Part shown: positions 8,443 to 17,667 of the stretch, one piece after another | Position numbering within the stretch: position 1 is the stretch's first letter | Layout: each line of letters opens with the position of its first letter | Source: Mucilaginibacter_A sp050954285 | GTDB lineage: Bacteria > Bacteroidota > Bacteroidia > Sphingobacteriales > Sphingobacteriaceae | Assembly (NCBI GenBank): GCA_050954285.1 | Contig: JBPBPL010000009.1 | Span: 181,757-245,756, forward strand | Reading direction: 5' to 3' | Length of the DNA stretch: 64,000 nucleotides | The notes under the pieces: model-generated | What the model saw: the letters and a program-made list of their open reading frames with translations, nothing else | Databases searched by the model: none | Told to the model about the DNA's origin: nothing | Translations under genes and position numbers: made by a program

Positions 8443-9597
8443 CTACCACATCAGTTCCAGCAAATTTTCATAATCGTTGTCTGTCATTTTATGATTGCTG
8501 ACGGTGATTTTATTCACCTGAAAACTCAACAAAATTTCCTGTTTTTGCGCAGCACTTATGCCAGCTTCAGACAGGCGAACCGGCACTTGAATATATTGAT
8601 AAAATTCTTCCATTTTTTTGATGAAAGCAGTTGCCGTAGCATCGTAATCAAATCCTTCTAAACCAAAAACCTGTTTTGCCAGAAACCTGATCCGGTTTAA
8701 ATACCTGTACTGGTGCATTTTAAGCCAGGCACACAAAGCAATGGCAAGTGATGCGCCGTGCCCGATTTCGCAACGCATATCCAAAGCAAAAGCGATGCAG
8801 GTAATGCTTTTATCAGTATAAATTCTTCCGGCACTTAAAGTGTCATTTAAAGCAATAGTAGCCAGCCACATCAGGTTGGCGCGCAACTGATAATCGTGCA
8901 GATTGCCAATTATTTCTTTACCATTTTGGATAGCCAGACGCACTAAATCTGCCGTGATATAATCTGTTAAAACGGCATCGCCTTCATTCAAAAACTGCTG
9001 TATAGCATACGCAATCATGATGGAGACGCCTAAAGTAGTTTGTTTCAACGGAACGGTAACCGAATAAAACGGATCCAGAAAAGCTATTTTTGGGTAAATT
9101 AAAGCTGATTGATATTCTTTTTTAATTCCCGTCTCATAATCGCACAAAACAGTATTATTGTTCATGGCTGAACCGGTGGAAGCAACCGTCAGAATATTTA
9201 ATATTGGCAAAGCTCTTTGTGGCGATGCTTCTTTTAGCATGAAAAAATCCCAAACAGAATTTTCGGTGTAATAACCCAAAGCCACTGCTTTTGCCGTATC
9301 AATTACCGAGCAGCCACCAATCGCAATAACCACTTCCGCCTGATAATTTTTTGCTTTTTGCACAGCTTCGTCCGCATCCTGATAAGTGGCATTCGCCTTC
9401 ACACCAGCATACGTTACATGCTCGAGTCCGGCCATATTCATTAAAGAAACTACTCTGGCATACAGGCCATTACGCTTTGCAGAATCCTCGCCGATAATCA
9501 CCAGAGCCTTTTTCCAGGAAATTTCTGCTGGCAGCTGATCTGCAATTTCCCGCCCGAAAATAACTTTAGTAGGATTATACTGCATAAAATTTTCCAT
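8443..9597 (-). CDS. Iron-alcohol-dehydrogenase fold protein (YqhD/Bdh group) lacking most metal ligands
   Basis: A 384-residue protein aligning along its length with the YqhD/butanol dehydrogenase group. It has the N-terminal NPTKVIFG, the cofactor loop VVIAIGGCSVIDTAKAV (residues 90-105) and YQLRANLMWLATIALN. The four metal ligands of YqhD (D194, H198, H267, H281) correspond here to I193, Y197, F270 and H280 in a nearly gap-free alignment made from memory of the family. Three of four are therefore replaced, and metal-dependent catalysis looks doubtful. The loop GGGS is GGCS. The frame is intact and conserved elsewhere, so this is not simple decay. It is convergent with the CAP gene and divergent from the MFS gene. 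Confidence 0.85.
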   Translation of the reverse strand: MENFMQYNPTKVIFGREIADQLPAEISWKKALVIIGEDSAKRNGLYARVVSLMNMAGLEHVTYAGVKANATYQDADEAVQKAKNYQAEVVIAIGGCSVIDTAKAVALGYYTENSVWDFFMLKEASPQRALPILNILTVASTGSAMNNNTVLCDYETGIKKEYQSALIYPKIAFLDPFYSVTVPLKQTTLGVSIMIAYAIQQFLNEGDAVLTDYITADLVRLAIQNGKEIIGNLHDYQLRANLMWLATIALNDTLSAGRIYTDKSITCIAFALDMRCEIGHGASLAIALCAWLKMHQYRYLNRIRFLAKQVFGLEGFDYDATATAFIKKMEEFYQYIQVPVRLSEAGISAAQKQEILLSFQVNKITVSNHKMTDNDYENLLELMW

Positions 9598-9660
9598 CAG
9601 GCTAAGATAATCTGAATTTTGAATAATATGCGTTTGCTTTTTAAAATGTATTGCCAGAAC

Positions 9661-9673
9661 AATGCTTCTTTTA
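9661..9673 (+). repeat. Dispersed motif, type A, upstream of the MFS gene
   Basis: AATGCTTCTTTTA in the divergent intergenic region, about 90 bases before the chosen MFS start. Confidence 0.75.
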
Positions 9674-9764
9674 CTATACTTTTAATTACAAAGGCAATTG
9701 CTGTGCATCATTTGAAATTAAATATATTTACAGCCAATATAATTTCGCAAATTATACTTTTAAC

Positions 9765-11039
9765 ATGCAATCAAAATCTGCAAACAACAGAAATATAGTT
9801 TTTTTAGTCACCGTAGCAGCACTCGGTTATTTTGTGGATATCTACGATCTGGTTATTTTTTCCATCGTGCGTTTGCAAAGCTTTAAAGATATTGGGGTGA
9901 AGACGGAAAACATGCGATTAAACGGCGAGTTTGTGCTGAACATGCAGATGGGCGGCTTGCTGCTTGGCGGGATTTTGTGGGGAATAATTGGCGATAAATT
10001 TGGGCGGATCAAAGTGCTTTTTGGTTCGATTTTGCTATATTCAATTGCTAATTTTTTAAATGGATTTGTGCATACAATTGAAATGTATGGCATCGTTCGT
10101 TTTGCGGCAGGCATTGGTTTGGCTGGAGAGCTGGGTGCAGGTATTACTTTAGTCAGCGAAACAATCAGCAAAAAGAATCGTGGTTATGGCACCATGATCG
10201 TGGCTGTTGTGGGTTTATTTGGCGCAGCTATTGCCGCAACGGTTGCCAAAAATTTCAGCTGGCAAACGGCCTATTTTGTGGGTGGAGGATTAGGCTTTTT
10301 ACTGCTGCTGCTGCGTGCCGGAACGTTTGAAAGCGGCATGTTTAAAGAAGCAAAAACCAGCAATGTTAGCAGAGGAAACATACTGATGCTTTTTACAGAC
10401 CGAAAGCGTTTTTTTAAATACCTGTACTGTATTTTAATGGGCGCACCGCTTTGGTTTGTAGTCGGAATTTTGGTAACACAAGCACCGGAGTTTGGTAAAG
10501 CTTTGCAATCAACTACAGCATTGAGTGCCGGAACCGGGATTTTATATACTTATTTTGGTATTGCAGCCGGCGACTTGGCGGCAGGTTTACTGGCGCAGAT
10601 TACCCGGTCGCGAAAAATTACAATGATGCTTTTTCACGTTTTATCGTTAATCAGCGTGTTCATCTACCTCAAAACAACCGGCATTAGCGAGCAACAATTT
10701 ATCTGGCTATGCCTGTTTATGGGTTTTTCCTGTGGATACTGGGCCACGTTTGTTACCATCGCTTCAGAGCAGTTTGGCACCAATATCCGGGCAACAGTTA
10801 CCACAACTGTTCCAAATTTTGTTCGCGGGGCACTGATTCCGATTACTTATATTTTTGAGAAAATTGTAGTACATTATGGCATCATCAACAGTGCGCGAAT
10901 TATGATGACAGTTTTGATTGTGATTGCTTTTTTCTCCATTAATCAGCTAAAAGAAAGCTTCGGTAAGGATTTAGATTATATGGAGGCAGACGAATTAAAT
11001 TCAAACACATCGGGTACAGCTAACGTATCAGTTAAATAA
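9765..11039 (+). CDS. MFS transporter, metabolite:H+ symporter type
   Basis: The open frame begins at 9651, but its first 38 residues look like translated intergenic DNA. ATG at 9765 gives MQSKSANNRNIVFLVTVAAL, a normal MFS start. The protein then has about twelve membrane segments, with the loop 2/3 signature GIIGDKFGRIKVLFGS near residue 75 and the acidic pair in FVDIYDLVIFS in helix 1. The helix-1 DxYD pattern and the GxLGAG segment (AGIGLAGELGAG) resemble the sialate/shikimate/aromatic-acid:proton symporter branch. Substrate is unknown. It precedes hemF by only 32 bases and could be co-transcribed with it. Confidence 0.86.
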   Translation: MQSKSANNRNIVFLVTVAALGYFVDIYDLVIFSIVRLQSFKDIGVKTENMRLNGEFVLNMQMGGLLLGGILWGIIGDKFGRIKVLFGSILLYSIANFLNGFVHTIEMYGIVRFAAGIGLAGELGAGITLVSETISKKNRGYGTMIVAVVGLFGAAIAATVAKNFSWQTAYFVGGGLGFLLLLLRAGTFESGMFKEAKTSNVSRGNILMLFTDRKRFFKYLYCILMGAPLWFVVGILVTQAPEFGKALQSTTALSAGTGILYTYFGIAAGDLAAGLLAQITRSRKITMMLFHVLSLISVFIYLKTTGISEQQFIWLCLFMGFSCGYWATFVTIASEQFGTNIRATVTTTVPNFVRGALIPITYIFEKIVVHYGIINSARIMMTVLIVIAFFSINQLKESFGKDLDYMEADELNSNTSGTANVSVK

Positions 11040-11071
11040 ATTTCCGGTCGGATAATTTAAATTTTGTTGTG

Positions 11072-11986
11072 ATGATTACAAAAGAACAGATTGCAGAAGA
11101 ATACCGCCTGATCCAAGACGAGATTTGTGCTGCATTAGAACAGATGGACGGCGGTGCCAGTTTTGAGCAGGAAATCTGGGAGCGTGAAGGCGGTGGCGGC
11201 GGGCGGACACGCATCATTCAAAATGGGAAGATTATCGAAAAAGGCGGCGTTAATTTTTCGGCCGTAGGCGGACAATTGTCGCACGTGTTGAAAAAATCAC
11301 TAAATGTAGATCAGGATGATTTTTTTGCTACTGGTGTTTCCATCGTCATCCACCCAAACCACCCGATGGTTCCCATTATCCATATGAATATCCGGTATTT
11401 TGAAATGCCTTCCACCGTTTCTGGTGCCAAACCTTTGCGCTGGTTCGGCGGCGGCATAGACTTAACTCCGCATTATGTGATAGAGGAAGATGCCCGTTTT
11501 TTTCACCGGCAGCTTAAAAACTGCTGCGATACTTTTCATCCCGAATTTTATCCACGGTTCAAAACCTGGGCCGATGAATATTTTTGCATCAAGCACCGGC
11601 ACGAAACACGAGGTATTGGCGGCATATTTTTTGACCGGCTTGCTGCTAATGATGAACTGACCTGGACCGAAATATTTGAGTTTTCAAAAAATGTTGGCCG
11701 CACTTTTATCCCGGTTTATACAGAATTGGTAAACCGAAACCGACACAAAACCTTCACCAAAGAAGAGCAGGAATGGCAATACCAGCGCCGCAGCCGTTAT
11801 GCCGAATTTAACTTGGTTTATGATGCCGGAACAAAATTCGGGCTAGAAACCAATGGGCGGATAGAATCCATTTTGATGAGTTTGCCACCACAAGCCCGCT
11901 GGGTTTACAATTACCACCCGGAGCCGGGCAGCGAGGAAGCCAAAACCAATAGTTTGCTGCGCAAAGGTATTGACTGGGCTGGCTGA
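11072..11986 (+). CDS. hemF: Oxygen-dependent coproporphyrinogen III oxidase
   Basis: A protein of about 304 residues catalysing the aerobic oxidative decarboxylation of coproporphyrinogen III to protoporphyrinogen IX in haem synthesis. Family signatures are all present: HMNIRYFE, RWFGGGIDLTPHY, CIKHRHETRGIGGIFFD, and the C-terminal RSRYAEFNLVYDAGTKFGL with ARWVYNYHPEPGSEE. ATG at 11072 is preferred over the adjoining GTG at 11069. A glycine-rich stretch EGGGGGRTRI is normal for the family. Its terminator is a long hairpin made of the dispersed motif. Confidence 0.97.
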   Translation: MITKEQIAEEYRLIQDEICAALEQMDGGASFEQEIWEREGGGGGRTRIIQNGKIIEKGGVNFSAVGGQLSHVLKKSLNVDQDDFFATGVSIVIHPNHPMVPIIHMNIRYFEMPSTVSGAKPLRWFGGGIDLTPHYVIEEDARFFHRQLKNCCDTFHPEFYPRFKTWADEYFCIKHRHETRGIGGIFFDRLAANDELTWTEIFEFSKNVGRTFIPVYTELVNRNRHKTFTKEEQEWQYQRRSRYAEFNLVYDAGTKFGLETNGRIESILMSLPPQARWVYNYHPEPGSEEAKTNSLLRKGIDWAG

Positions 11987-11989
11987 TAT

Positions 11990-12035
11990 GATGCTTCTTT
12001 TATCAACCTAAATTTGGGTTGATAAAAGAAGCATC
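11990..12035 (+). terminator. Terminator made of an inverted pair of type A motifs, with AAATTT centre
   Basis: GATGCTTCTTTTATCAACC is followed 8 bases later by its exact reverse complement (19-bp perfect arms). The central TAAATTTG extends the stem further with one G-T pair. It lies just after the hemF stop and is the longest and cleanest example of the extended motif. Confidence 0.85.
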
Positions 12036-12151
12036 AACCAAAAATACTGAACCAAATTTTCAGGGCTTTTGCTATTATTTTTAAAGTTGATTTTATGTGG
12101 ATAAAAGAACCCTGAAATCTTCCTTTTCCGCTGTAATAATCCATTTTTAAA

Positions 12152-12161
12152 GCTGTTTTTA
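12152..12161 (+). repeat. Dispersed motif, type B, upstream of gyrA
   Basis: GCTGTTTTTA followed by TCG, in the 212-base gap between the hemF terminator and gyrA. Apart from this copy I see only a weak imperfect hairpin (CAGGGCTTTT with AAAAGAACCCTG) in this gap. Confidence 0.6.
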
Positions 12162-12247
12162 TCGTTATATTTTCGTAATTTCGCGTATAAAATCGAGGTA
12201 TTTGACAAAGCTTGCCAACTATCATTTTAAGAATCTATAACACAAAA

Positions 12248-14932
12248 ATGGCCGAAGAAACAGGGAATGAACACCAGCCGGAAGACAGAATAATTCCGAT
12301 CAATATTGAAGATGAAATGAGATCTGCCTACATTGATTATTCAATGTCGGTAATCGTTTCCAGAGCTTTACCCGATGTGCGCGACGGTTTAAAACCTGTC
12401 CATCGCCGGGTACTGTTTGGTATGCTCGATCTGGGTTTAAATTCCAGTAAACCTTATAAAAAATCTGCCCGTATTGTGGGTGAAGTGATGGGAAAATACC
12501 ATCCGCACGGGGATTCATCTGTTTATGATACGATGGTGCGGATGGCGCAGGACTGGAGTTTGCGCTACCCGTTGGTAGATGGGCAGGGAAATTACGGTTC
12601 TGTTGATGGCGATAGTCCGGCTGCGATGCGTTATACTGAAGCACGATTGCGCAAGATTGCCGAAGAAATGCTGGCCGACATTAACAAAGATACCATTGAT
12701 TATCAGCTAAATTTTGATGATTCGATAGAAGAACCAACTGTTTTGCCGGCCCGTATTCCTAATTTATTAGTTAACGGAGCTTCTGGTATTGCCGTTGGGA
12801 TGGCTACGAATATGGCGCCGCACAATCTTAGCGAAGTGATTGATGCCACGATGGCTTATATTGATAACCGGGATATCGAGATCAGCGAATTGATGCTGCA
12901 TGTAAAAGCACCGGATTTCCCAACCGGTGGTATTATTTACGGTGTGGAAGGTATTCGTGAAGCTTTGGAAACTGGTCGAGGACGAGTTGTACTTCGTGCC
13001 AAAGCAGAAATTGAAACATATGGCAATGAGCGGGAGCGGATTATCGTAAGCGAAATCCCATATCAGGTAAATAAATCGGTGATGATCAAGGCCACTGCCG
13101 ATCTGATCAATGATAAAAAAATTGAAGGTATTTCTGATATTCGTGATGAATCCAATCGTGAAGGTATCCGTGTTGTTTACGAAATAAAAAAAGATGCCAA
13201 TGCAGCCATTGTGCTGAATAATTTGTACAAATACACTTCGCTGCAAACCTCTTTCAGTGTAAATAATATTGCGCTGGTAAAAGGAAGGCCGATGCAGCTG
13301 AACCTGAAAGACCTGATTCAGCATTTTGTAGAACACCGGCATGAAGTTGTGGTTCGGCGAACACGTTTTGAACTGACCGATGCCCAAAAACGTGCGCACA
13401 TTCTGGAAGGTTTACTGATTGCTTTAGATCATTTGGATGAAGTAATCCGCTTGATCAGAAGTTCAGGAACGCCGGATGAAGCCCGCGAAGGTTTGATCAC
13501 AGAATTTCAACTGAGTGATGTGCAGGCCCGTGCCATTCTGGATATGACGCTTCGCCGTTTAACCGGGCTGGAGCGCGATAAGATTAAAGCAGAATTTGCC
13601 GAACTGATGAAGCAGATTGATTATCTGAAATCGATTTTGGCGGATGAAAGTTTGCGGATGGAGATTATCAAAACTGAACTGCTGGAAATAAAAGAAAAGT
13701 ACGGCGATAAACGCAAAACCGAAATCATGCATTCCTCAGCAGAAATGATGACGGAGGATTTTATTGAGAATGAGGATGTTGTGATTACAATTTCCCGCGA
13801 AGGTTATATCAAACGTACGCCACTTACTGAATATCGTACGCAAGGCCGTGGCGGGAAAGGGGCTATTGGCAGCAACAGCCGGGATGCTGATTTTATCGAG
13901 CACTTGCTGATTGCTTCCAACCATAACTACATGCTGTTTTTTACGGAAGCAGGTCGCTGTTTCTGGTTGCGTGTTTTTGAAATCCCGGAAGGAACGCGTA
14001 CTTCGAAAGGCCGCGCTATCCAAAATATCATCAACATTCCGAAGGAAGAAAACATCAAAGCGTACATTAAAATTATCAATTTGAAGGATCGGGAATACCT
14101 GGAAAACAATTTTATAATTATGTGTACTAAAAAAGGCATCATCAAAAAAACTTCGCTGGAAGCTTATTCACGCGTTCGTGCAAATGGTATCAACGCAATC
14201 AATATCAACGAAGGCGACCAATTACTGGAAGCAAAATTAACCAATGGCAGCAGTGAAATCCTGATGGCTTTGCGTTCCGGCCGCGCCATCCGTTTTAATG
14301 AAAGAACGGTTAGGCCGATGGGTAGAACGGCTACCGGTGTAAGAGGAATTTATCTGGATACGGAAAAAGATGAAGTTGTTGGTATGATTTCCGTTAATGA
14401 TCCTGAAACTACGGTTTTGGTTGTGTCAGAAAAAGGATACGGTAAACGTACCGACATTGAAGATTACCGTGTGACAAACAGAGGTGGAAAAGGTGTTAGA
14501 ACGCTAAATATCACGGAGAAAACAGGTTTGCTGGTAGCGATAAAAGATGTAACTGATAAGGATGATCTGATGATTATCAACCGTTCCGGCATCATTATTC
14601 GTATTGCGATGAACAATTTGCGTTCGGTAGGTAGGGCAACGCAAGGAGTGAGGCTGATTTCTTTAAAAGAAGGAGATGCTATTGCTTCTGTGGCAACAAT
14701 TGAACGGGAAGAAGAAGTTGCCGCCGAAATTGAAGAAGCAGTGGAGCTTCTTTTAGATGCAGAAAATCCGATGATCGATCATTCCCGTCCAAACGAAACA
14801 GAAAACGACGAAACAGAGCCAGAAGAATTGGAAGATGAAACAGATGAAGAGCCGGAAGCTGATGAGGAAGACGATATAACTTCGGACGATGATTTTGATG
14901 AGGAAGCTGACGAAGACGAATTTGAAAAATAA
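12248..14932 (+). CDS. gyrA: DNA gyrase subunit A
   Basis: A protein of about 894 residues from the ATG at 12248; the frame is open from a TTG at 12212, but conserved sequence starts later. GyrA is the breakage-rejoining subunit of gyrase. The active-site tyrosine is Y129 in AMRYTEARL. The quinolone region reads HPHGDSSVYD (D89, S90, S91, D94), so the serine and aspartate matching E. coli S83 and D87 are intact. The GyrA box is present as QGRGGKG near residue 530, supporting gyrase rather than topoisomerase IV. Six beta-pinwheel blades follow, then a roughly 70-residue highly acidic tail of Glu/Asp runs. The stop is 8 bases from the next TPR gene. Confidence 0.97.
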   Translation: MAEETGNEHQPEDRIIPINIEDEMRSAYIDYSMSVIVSRALPDVRDGLKPVHRRVLFGMLDLGLNSSKPYKKSARIVGEVMGKYHPHGDSSVYDTMVRMAQDWSLRYPLVDGQGNYGSVDGDSPAAMRYTEARLRKIAEEMLADINKDTIDYQLNFDDSIEEPTVLPARIPNLLVNGASGIAVGMATNMAPHNLSEVIDATMAYIDNRDIEISELMLHVKAPDFPTGGIIYGVEGIREALETGRGRVVLRAKAEIETYGNERERIIVSEIPYQVNKSVMIKATADLINDKKIEGISDIRDESNREGIRVVYEIKKDANAAIVLNNLYKYTSLQTSFSVNNIALVKGRPMQLNLKDLIQHFVEHRHEVVVRRTRFELTDAQKRAHILEGLLIALDHLDEVIRLIRSSGTPDEAREGLITEFQLSDVQARAILDMTLRRLTGLERDKIKAEFAELMKQIDYLKSILADESLRMEIIKTELLEIKEKYGDKRKTEIMHSSAEMMTEDFIENEDVVITISREGYIKRTPLTEYRTQGRGGKGAIGSNSRDADFIEHLLIASNHNYMLFFTEAGRCFWLRVFEIPEGTRTSKGRAIQNIINIPKEENIKAYIKIINLKDREYLENNFIIMCTKKGIIKKTSLEAYSRVRANGINAININEGDQLLEAKLTNGSSEILMALRSGRAIRFNERTVRPMGRTATGVRGIYLDTEKDEVVGMISVNDPETTVLVVSEKGYGKRTDIEDYRVTNRGGKGVRTLNITEKTGLLVAIKDVTDKDDLMIINRSGIIIRIAMNNLRSVGRATQGVRLISLKEGDAIASVATIEREEEVAAEIEEAVELLLDAENPMIDHSRPNETENDETEPEELEDETDEEPEADEEDDITSDDDFDEEADEDEFEK

Positions 14933-14940
14933 AATTTGAG

Positions 14941-16050
14941 ATGGCCCGCAAGCTTCTTTTATCGATACTTTTTTTGACTGCAAGTACATCCTTCGCTTTT
15001 TCTCAGGCAGAGGAACTGAAGGATGTATTTAACAATCTGGCTTTTTATAATCAGAAACACGATTTTAAATATTTAGGAGAAGCAAAAAAAGCTATTGATA
15101 AAACTATTGTCACCAAGTCTGATTCGGCCAATTTGTACAAAAGCATTTATAAAGCTGTGGTTTACGCTACTATATTGTATGCTGATTCGTTGAATACGCT
15201 GAAAATGCCAGATAACTTTTTGACCACAACAAATATCTACGCAGATACTTTGTTTAAGCGGAAAAAAGTTTTTACATATTCTTCGGAGATTACCTACATT
15301 AAGCGAAATCTGGCTAATGTATATATACGGAGGGGTTTTACCGATCTGCAGCGAAATAACTATCAATCGGCCATTAGCAATTTTGATAAAGCAAAAAGTA
15401 TTGTTCCGGCAGCCGAAAATCTGTCAATCTATTTAGCTTATGCCACTAATAAAATTGGTGAACTGAATAAATCTGCTGCTTATTACGATCATTTATTGGA
15501 AGGTGATAAGGCAGGAGCAGAGGTGATTTTAACTGCCCAACGGATTTATAAAATTTTAGGCGACACTACAAAAGCTTTAAAAGCAATTGAAAAAGGCAGG
15601 AAATTTTATCCGGAAAACAAAAAACTACTGTATGAAGAGGCCAATATTTATAACAACAAAAAAGATTACGAGGCGTTAAGAGGCTTATTGAACACGTTGG
15701 TTAAAGCCGCTCCGGAAGATTATGACATTAACTTTTTAGCGGCTGTTTGTTATGACCATTTGAACCAACAAGTGCCAGCCGAGAAGTTTTACAAAAAGGC
15801 AATTCAGCTAAATCAAAACAGTTACGATCCAATCTTTAACCTGGGAATTTTGTATTTGAAAAAAGAACTGGTTAACCCGGATACATCTGTGAAAAAATTT
15901 AATATAGCAAAAATGTATCTGGAAAAAGCCAATGAATTGAATCCTAATGACCCGCAATTTCTGAAAACCTTAAAATTACTTTACGATAAAACCGGCAACA
16001 TAGAACAATCAACTAAAATAAGTACACAACTAAATCAGATCATTAATTAA
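14941..16050 (+). CDS. Secreted TPR-repeat protein
   Basis: A 369-residue protein with a signal peptide (MARKLLLSILFLTASTSFAFSQA) and several tetratricopeptide-like helix pairs, for example NYQSAISNFDKAKSIVP and QVPAEKFYKKAIQLNQNSYDP with the usual small/aromatic pattern. TPR proteins are scaffolds for protein contacts; this one should be periplasmic or surface-exposed. It begins 8 bases after gyrA, so it is likely in the gyrA transcript, and is followed by a second protein of the same type. The first codons overlap a CTTCTTTTA nine-mer (14947), possibly by chance. No function is known. Confidence 0.85.
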   Translation: MARKLLLSILFLTASTSFAFSQAEELKDVFNNLAFYNQKHDFKYLGEAKKAIDKTIVTKSDSANLYKSIYKAVVYATILYADSLNTLKMPDNFLTTTNIYADTLFKRKKVFTYSSEITYIKRNLANVYIRRGFTDLQRNNYQSAISNFDKAKSIVPAAENLSIYLAYATNKIGELNKSAAYYDHLLEGDKAGAEVILTAQRIYKILGDTTKALKAIEKGRKFYPENKKLLYEEANIYNNKKDYEALRGLLNTLVKAAPEDYDINFLAAVCYDHLNQQVPAEKFYKKAIQLNQNSYDPIFNLGILYLKKELVNPDTSVKKFNIAKMYLEKANELNPNDPQFLKTLKLLYDKTGNIEQSTKISTQLNQIIN

Positions 16051-16056
16051 TTAACC

Positions 16057-17229
16057 ATGAAAACAAAGTATGTAATAGCAAGTGTTTTTACCCTTGCATT
16101 TTCTACGGCTGCCATGGCGCAGAAATCAGAATTATCCAACGCTAAATCAGAATACGACAAGTTTACTGTTGTTAGAACAGGAAAACTTGCGTCTACCAGT
16201 TTAAATTCAGCAAAAGAATCGATTGATAAGGCTGCTGCAAATGATAAAACAGCAACCTTACCACAAACTTATGCTTTAAAAGCAGCAATTTATGGTTCGC
16301 TAGCTGGAGATACCACACAGCAATCCCGAGATAACCTGCTGGCTACGGCGCAGGAAGCTTACAAAAAAGCAGAAACTGCAGATACAAAAGGGGAGAACAA
16401 AAAGCTGTTGGAAGATACCAAAATTTCATTGGCCAATTATCAGTTGCAAACTGGCGTAAAACAATATCAAAGCGGCAAATACGATCAGGCTTTTTCTTCT
16501 TTTGATAATTACCGTCAGTATTTTCCGGAAGATACCAATGCTATTTTATATACAGGCCTTGCGGCTGCAAATTCTAAAAATAATGATGCAGCCATCAGCA
16601 ATTATAAAAAACTGGTAACAACCAAATATTCCAAATCTTTGGGTGTTTATTCTGATCTGGCTACTTTATACCTGCAGAAAAAAGATACTGCTTCTGCCAT
16701 CAAAATAATGGATGAAGCTACCAAAAGGTATCCAAAAAATGCAGAACTGGCTAAACGCGAAATCGAGCTGAACATCCAATCCGGAAACAAAAAAGAAGTG
16801 CTCCAAAAGATTGAAACTGCAATTGCCAATGATCCCAAAAATAAAACCTTGTATTATTATGCTGGCTTAACTTATTCATCTGCAAAAGATTACACTAAAG
16901 CAGGCGAGTATTATCAAAAAGCATTGGAAATTGATCCAAATTATTTTGAAGCTAACTTGAACCAGGGTTTTGTGATTATGAGCCCAGCGATTGACATGTT
17001 TAATGCGGCCAACAAACTTCCGGCCAGCAAACAAAAAGAATATACTGCAGCCATTGCAAAATCTACTGCTTTATTTAGTAAAGCTGAACCGTATATTTTA
17101 AAAGCAACAGAAGTAAATCCTACTTCATTAGAAGCTTTGGGAAATTTGAAAACTGTTTATATCGGTAAAAAAGAAGATGCGAAAGCAGCAGCTGTTCAGA
17201 AAAAAATGGATGCGCTAAGCAAAAAATAA
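16057..17229 (+). CDS. Secreted TPR-repeat protein, second of the pair
   Basis: A 390-residue protein with signal peptide MKTKYVIASVFTLAFSTAAMA and TPR units throughout, the clearest near residue 290: SSAKDYTKAGEYYQKALEIDPNYFEA. It is alanine- and lysine-rich. It follows the first TPR gene by 6 bases and shares its layout, so the two probably arose by duplication and may act together in the periplasm. The transcript ends at a hairpin built from type A motifs. Function is unknown. Confidence 0.87.
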   Translation: MKTKYVIASVFTLAFSTAAMAQKSELSNAKSEYDKFTVVRTGKLASTSLNSAKESIDKAAANDKTATLPQTYALKAAIYGSLAGDTTQQSRDNLLATAQEAYKKAETADTKGENKKLLEDTKISLANYQLQTGVKQYQSGKYDQAFSSFDNYRQYFPEDTNAILYTGLAAANSKNNDAAISNYKKLVTTKYSKSLGVYSDLATLYLQKKDTASAIKIMDEATKRYPKNAELAKREIELNIQSGNKKEVLQKIETAIANDPKNKTLYYYAGLTYSSAKDYTKAGEYYQKALEIDPNYFEANLNQGFVIMSPAIDMFNAANKLPASKQKEYTAAIAKSTALFSKAEPYILKATEVNPTSLEALGNLKTVYIGKKEDAKAAAVQKKMDALSKK

Positions 17230-17249
17230 TCCTTTTAAATTTTACTTGA

Positions 17250-17287
17250 TAAAAGAAGCATGTATATATCACATGCTTCTTTTTTTT
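17250..17287 (+). terminator. Terminator made of an inverted pair of type A motifs
   Basis: AAAAGAAGCATGT and ACATGCTTCTTTT pair perfectly over 13 bp around a 7-base loop, followed by four more T, just after the second TPR gene. This has the full look of a Rho-independent terminator. Confidence 0.88.
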
Positions 17288-17361
17288 GAATTTTTTGCTG
17301 AAGTTAACCGTTCACTATTTTTTATCGCCGCGCGGATCAATCCATTTTTCAGGCTAATCGT

Positions 17362-17374
17362 GATACTGTTTTTA
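17362..17374 (+). repeat. Dispersed motif, type B
   Basis: GATACTGTTTTTACC followed by GGTAAAAAATTA, which is half of a pair. It lies in the 380-base gap before catalase. That gap otherwise holds AT-rich sequence, the OxyR-like site and a -7 element, and no gene. Confidence 0.75.
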
Positions 17375-17560
17375 CCGGTAAAAAATTAGTGCTATTTCAA
17401 AAGCACAATTTTTGATCAAAAATATTCGCAGGTGAGAAAGACCAATTTTTTTAACCAAATTTATAAGGATAAAAAGAGTATTCAAAAACCGTACTTAACA
17501 TAATATTAATTATAAGACAGAATTATATTTAGTGAATTTCTTATAGAATTGTAATATCAT

Positions 17561-17584
17561 ATAGATTTTATCTATTCAATATAG
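17561..17584 (+). promoter_or_regulatory. OxyR-like operator upstream of catalase
   Basis: ATAGATTTTATCTAT (17561-17575) matches every fixed base of the OxyR half-site ATAGnTnnnAnCTAT. Another ATAG follows at 17581 and one precedes at 17543, giving an ATAG every 18-20 bases. The second half-site is poor, and the spacing from CTAT to ATAG is 5 rather than 7. OxyR control of catalase is established in Bacteroides; binding here is inferred. Confidence 0.5.
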
Positions 17585-17638
17585 ATAATGATGATTGCTA
17601 TTAATGTTTAAAAAGTAGGTTTTGAAACTACAGTACCT

Positions 17639-17646
17639 TAAATTTG
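17639..17646 (+). promoter_or_regulatory. Candidate katA promoter, -7 element
   Basis: TAAATTTG matches TAnnTTTG, 22 bases before the catalase ATG. The nearest TTTG upstream is only 14 bases away, shorter than usual, which would fit an activator-dependent promoter. Confidence 0.4.
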
Positions 17647-17667
17647 TTATCATCAAAACTATAAACT

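Noticed and set aside
9651..9764. N-terminal extension of the MFS frame
   Set aside because: Encodes non-conserved Cys/Tyr/Phe-rich sequence that crosses a dispersed motif; the ATG at 9765 gives a normal MFS start.
12767..13399. Long open frame antisense to gyrA (210 codons)
   Set aside because: Lies fully inside gyrA, composition and pattern do not look like a protein family, and such antisense frames are common in conserved genes.
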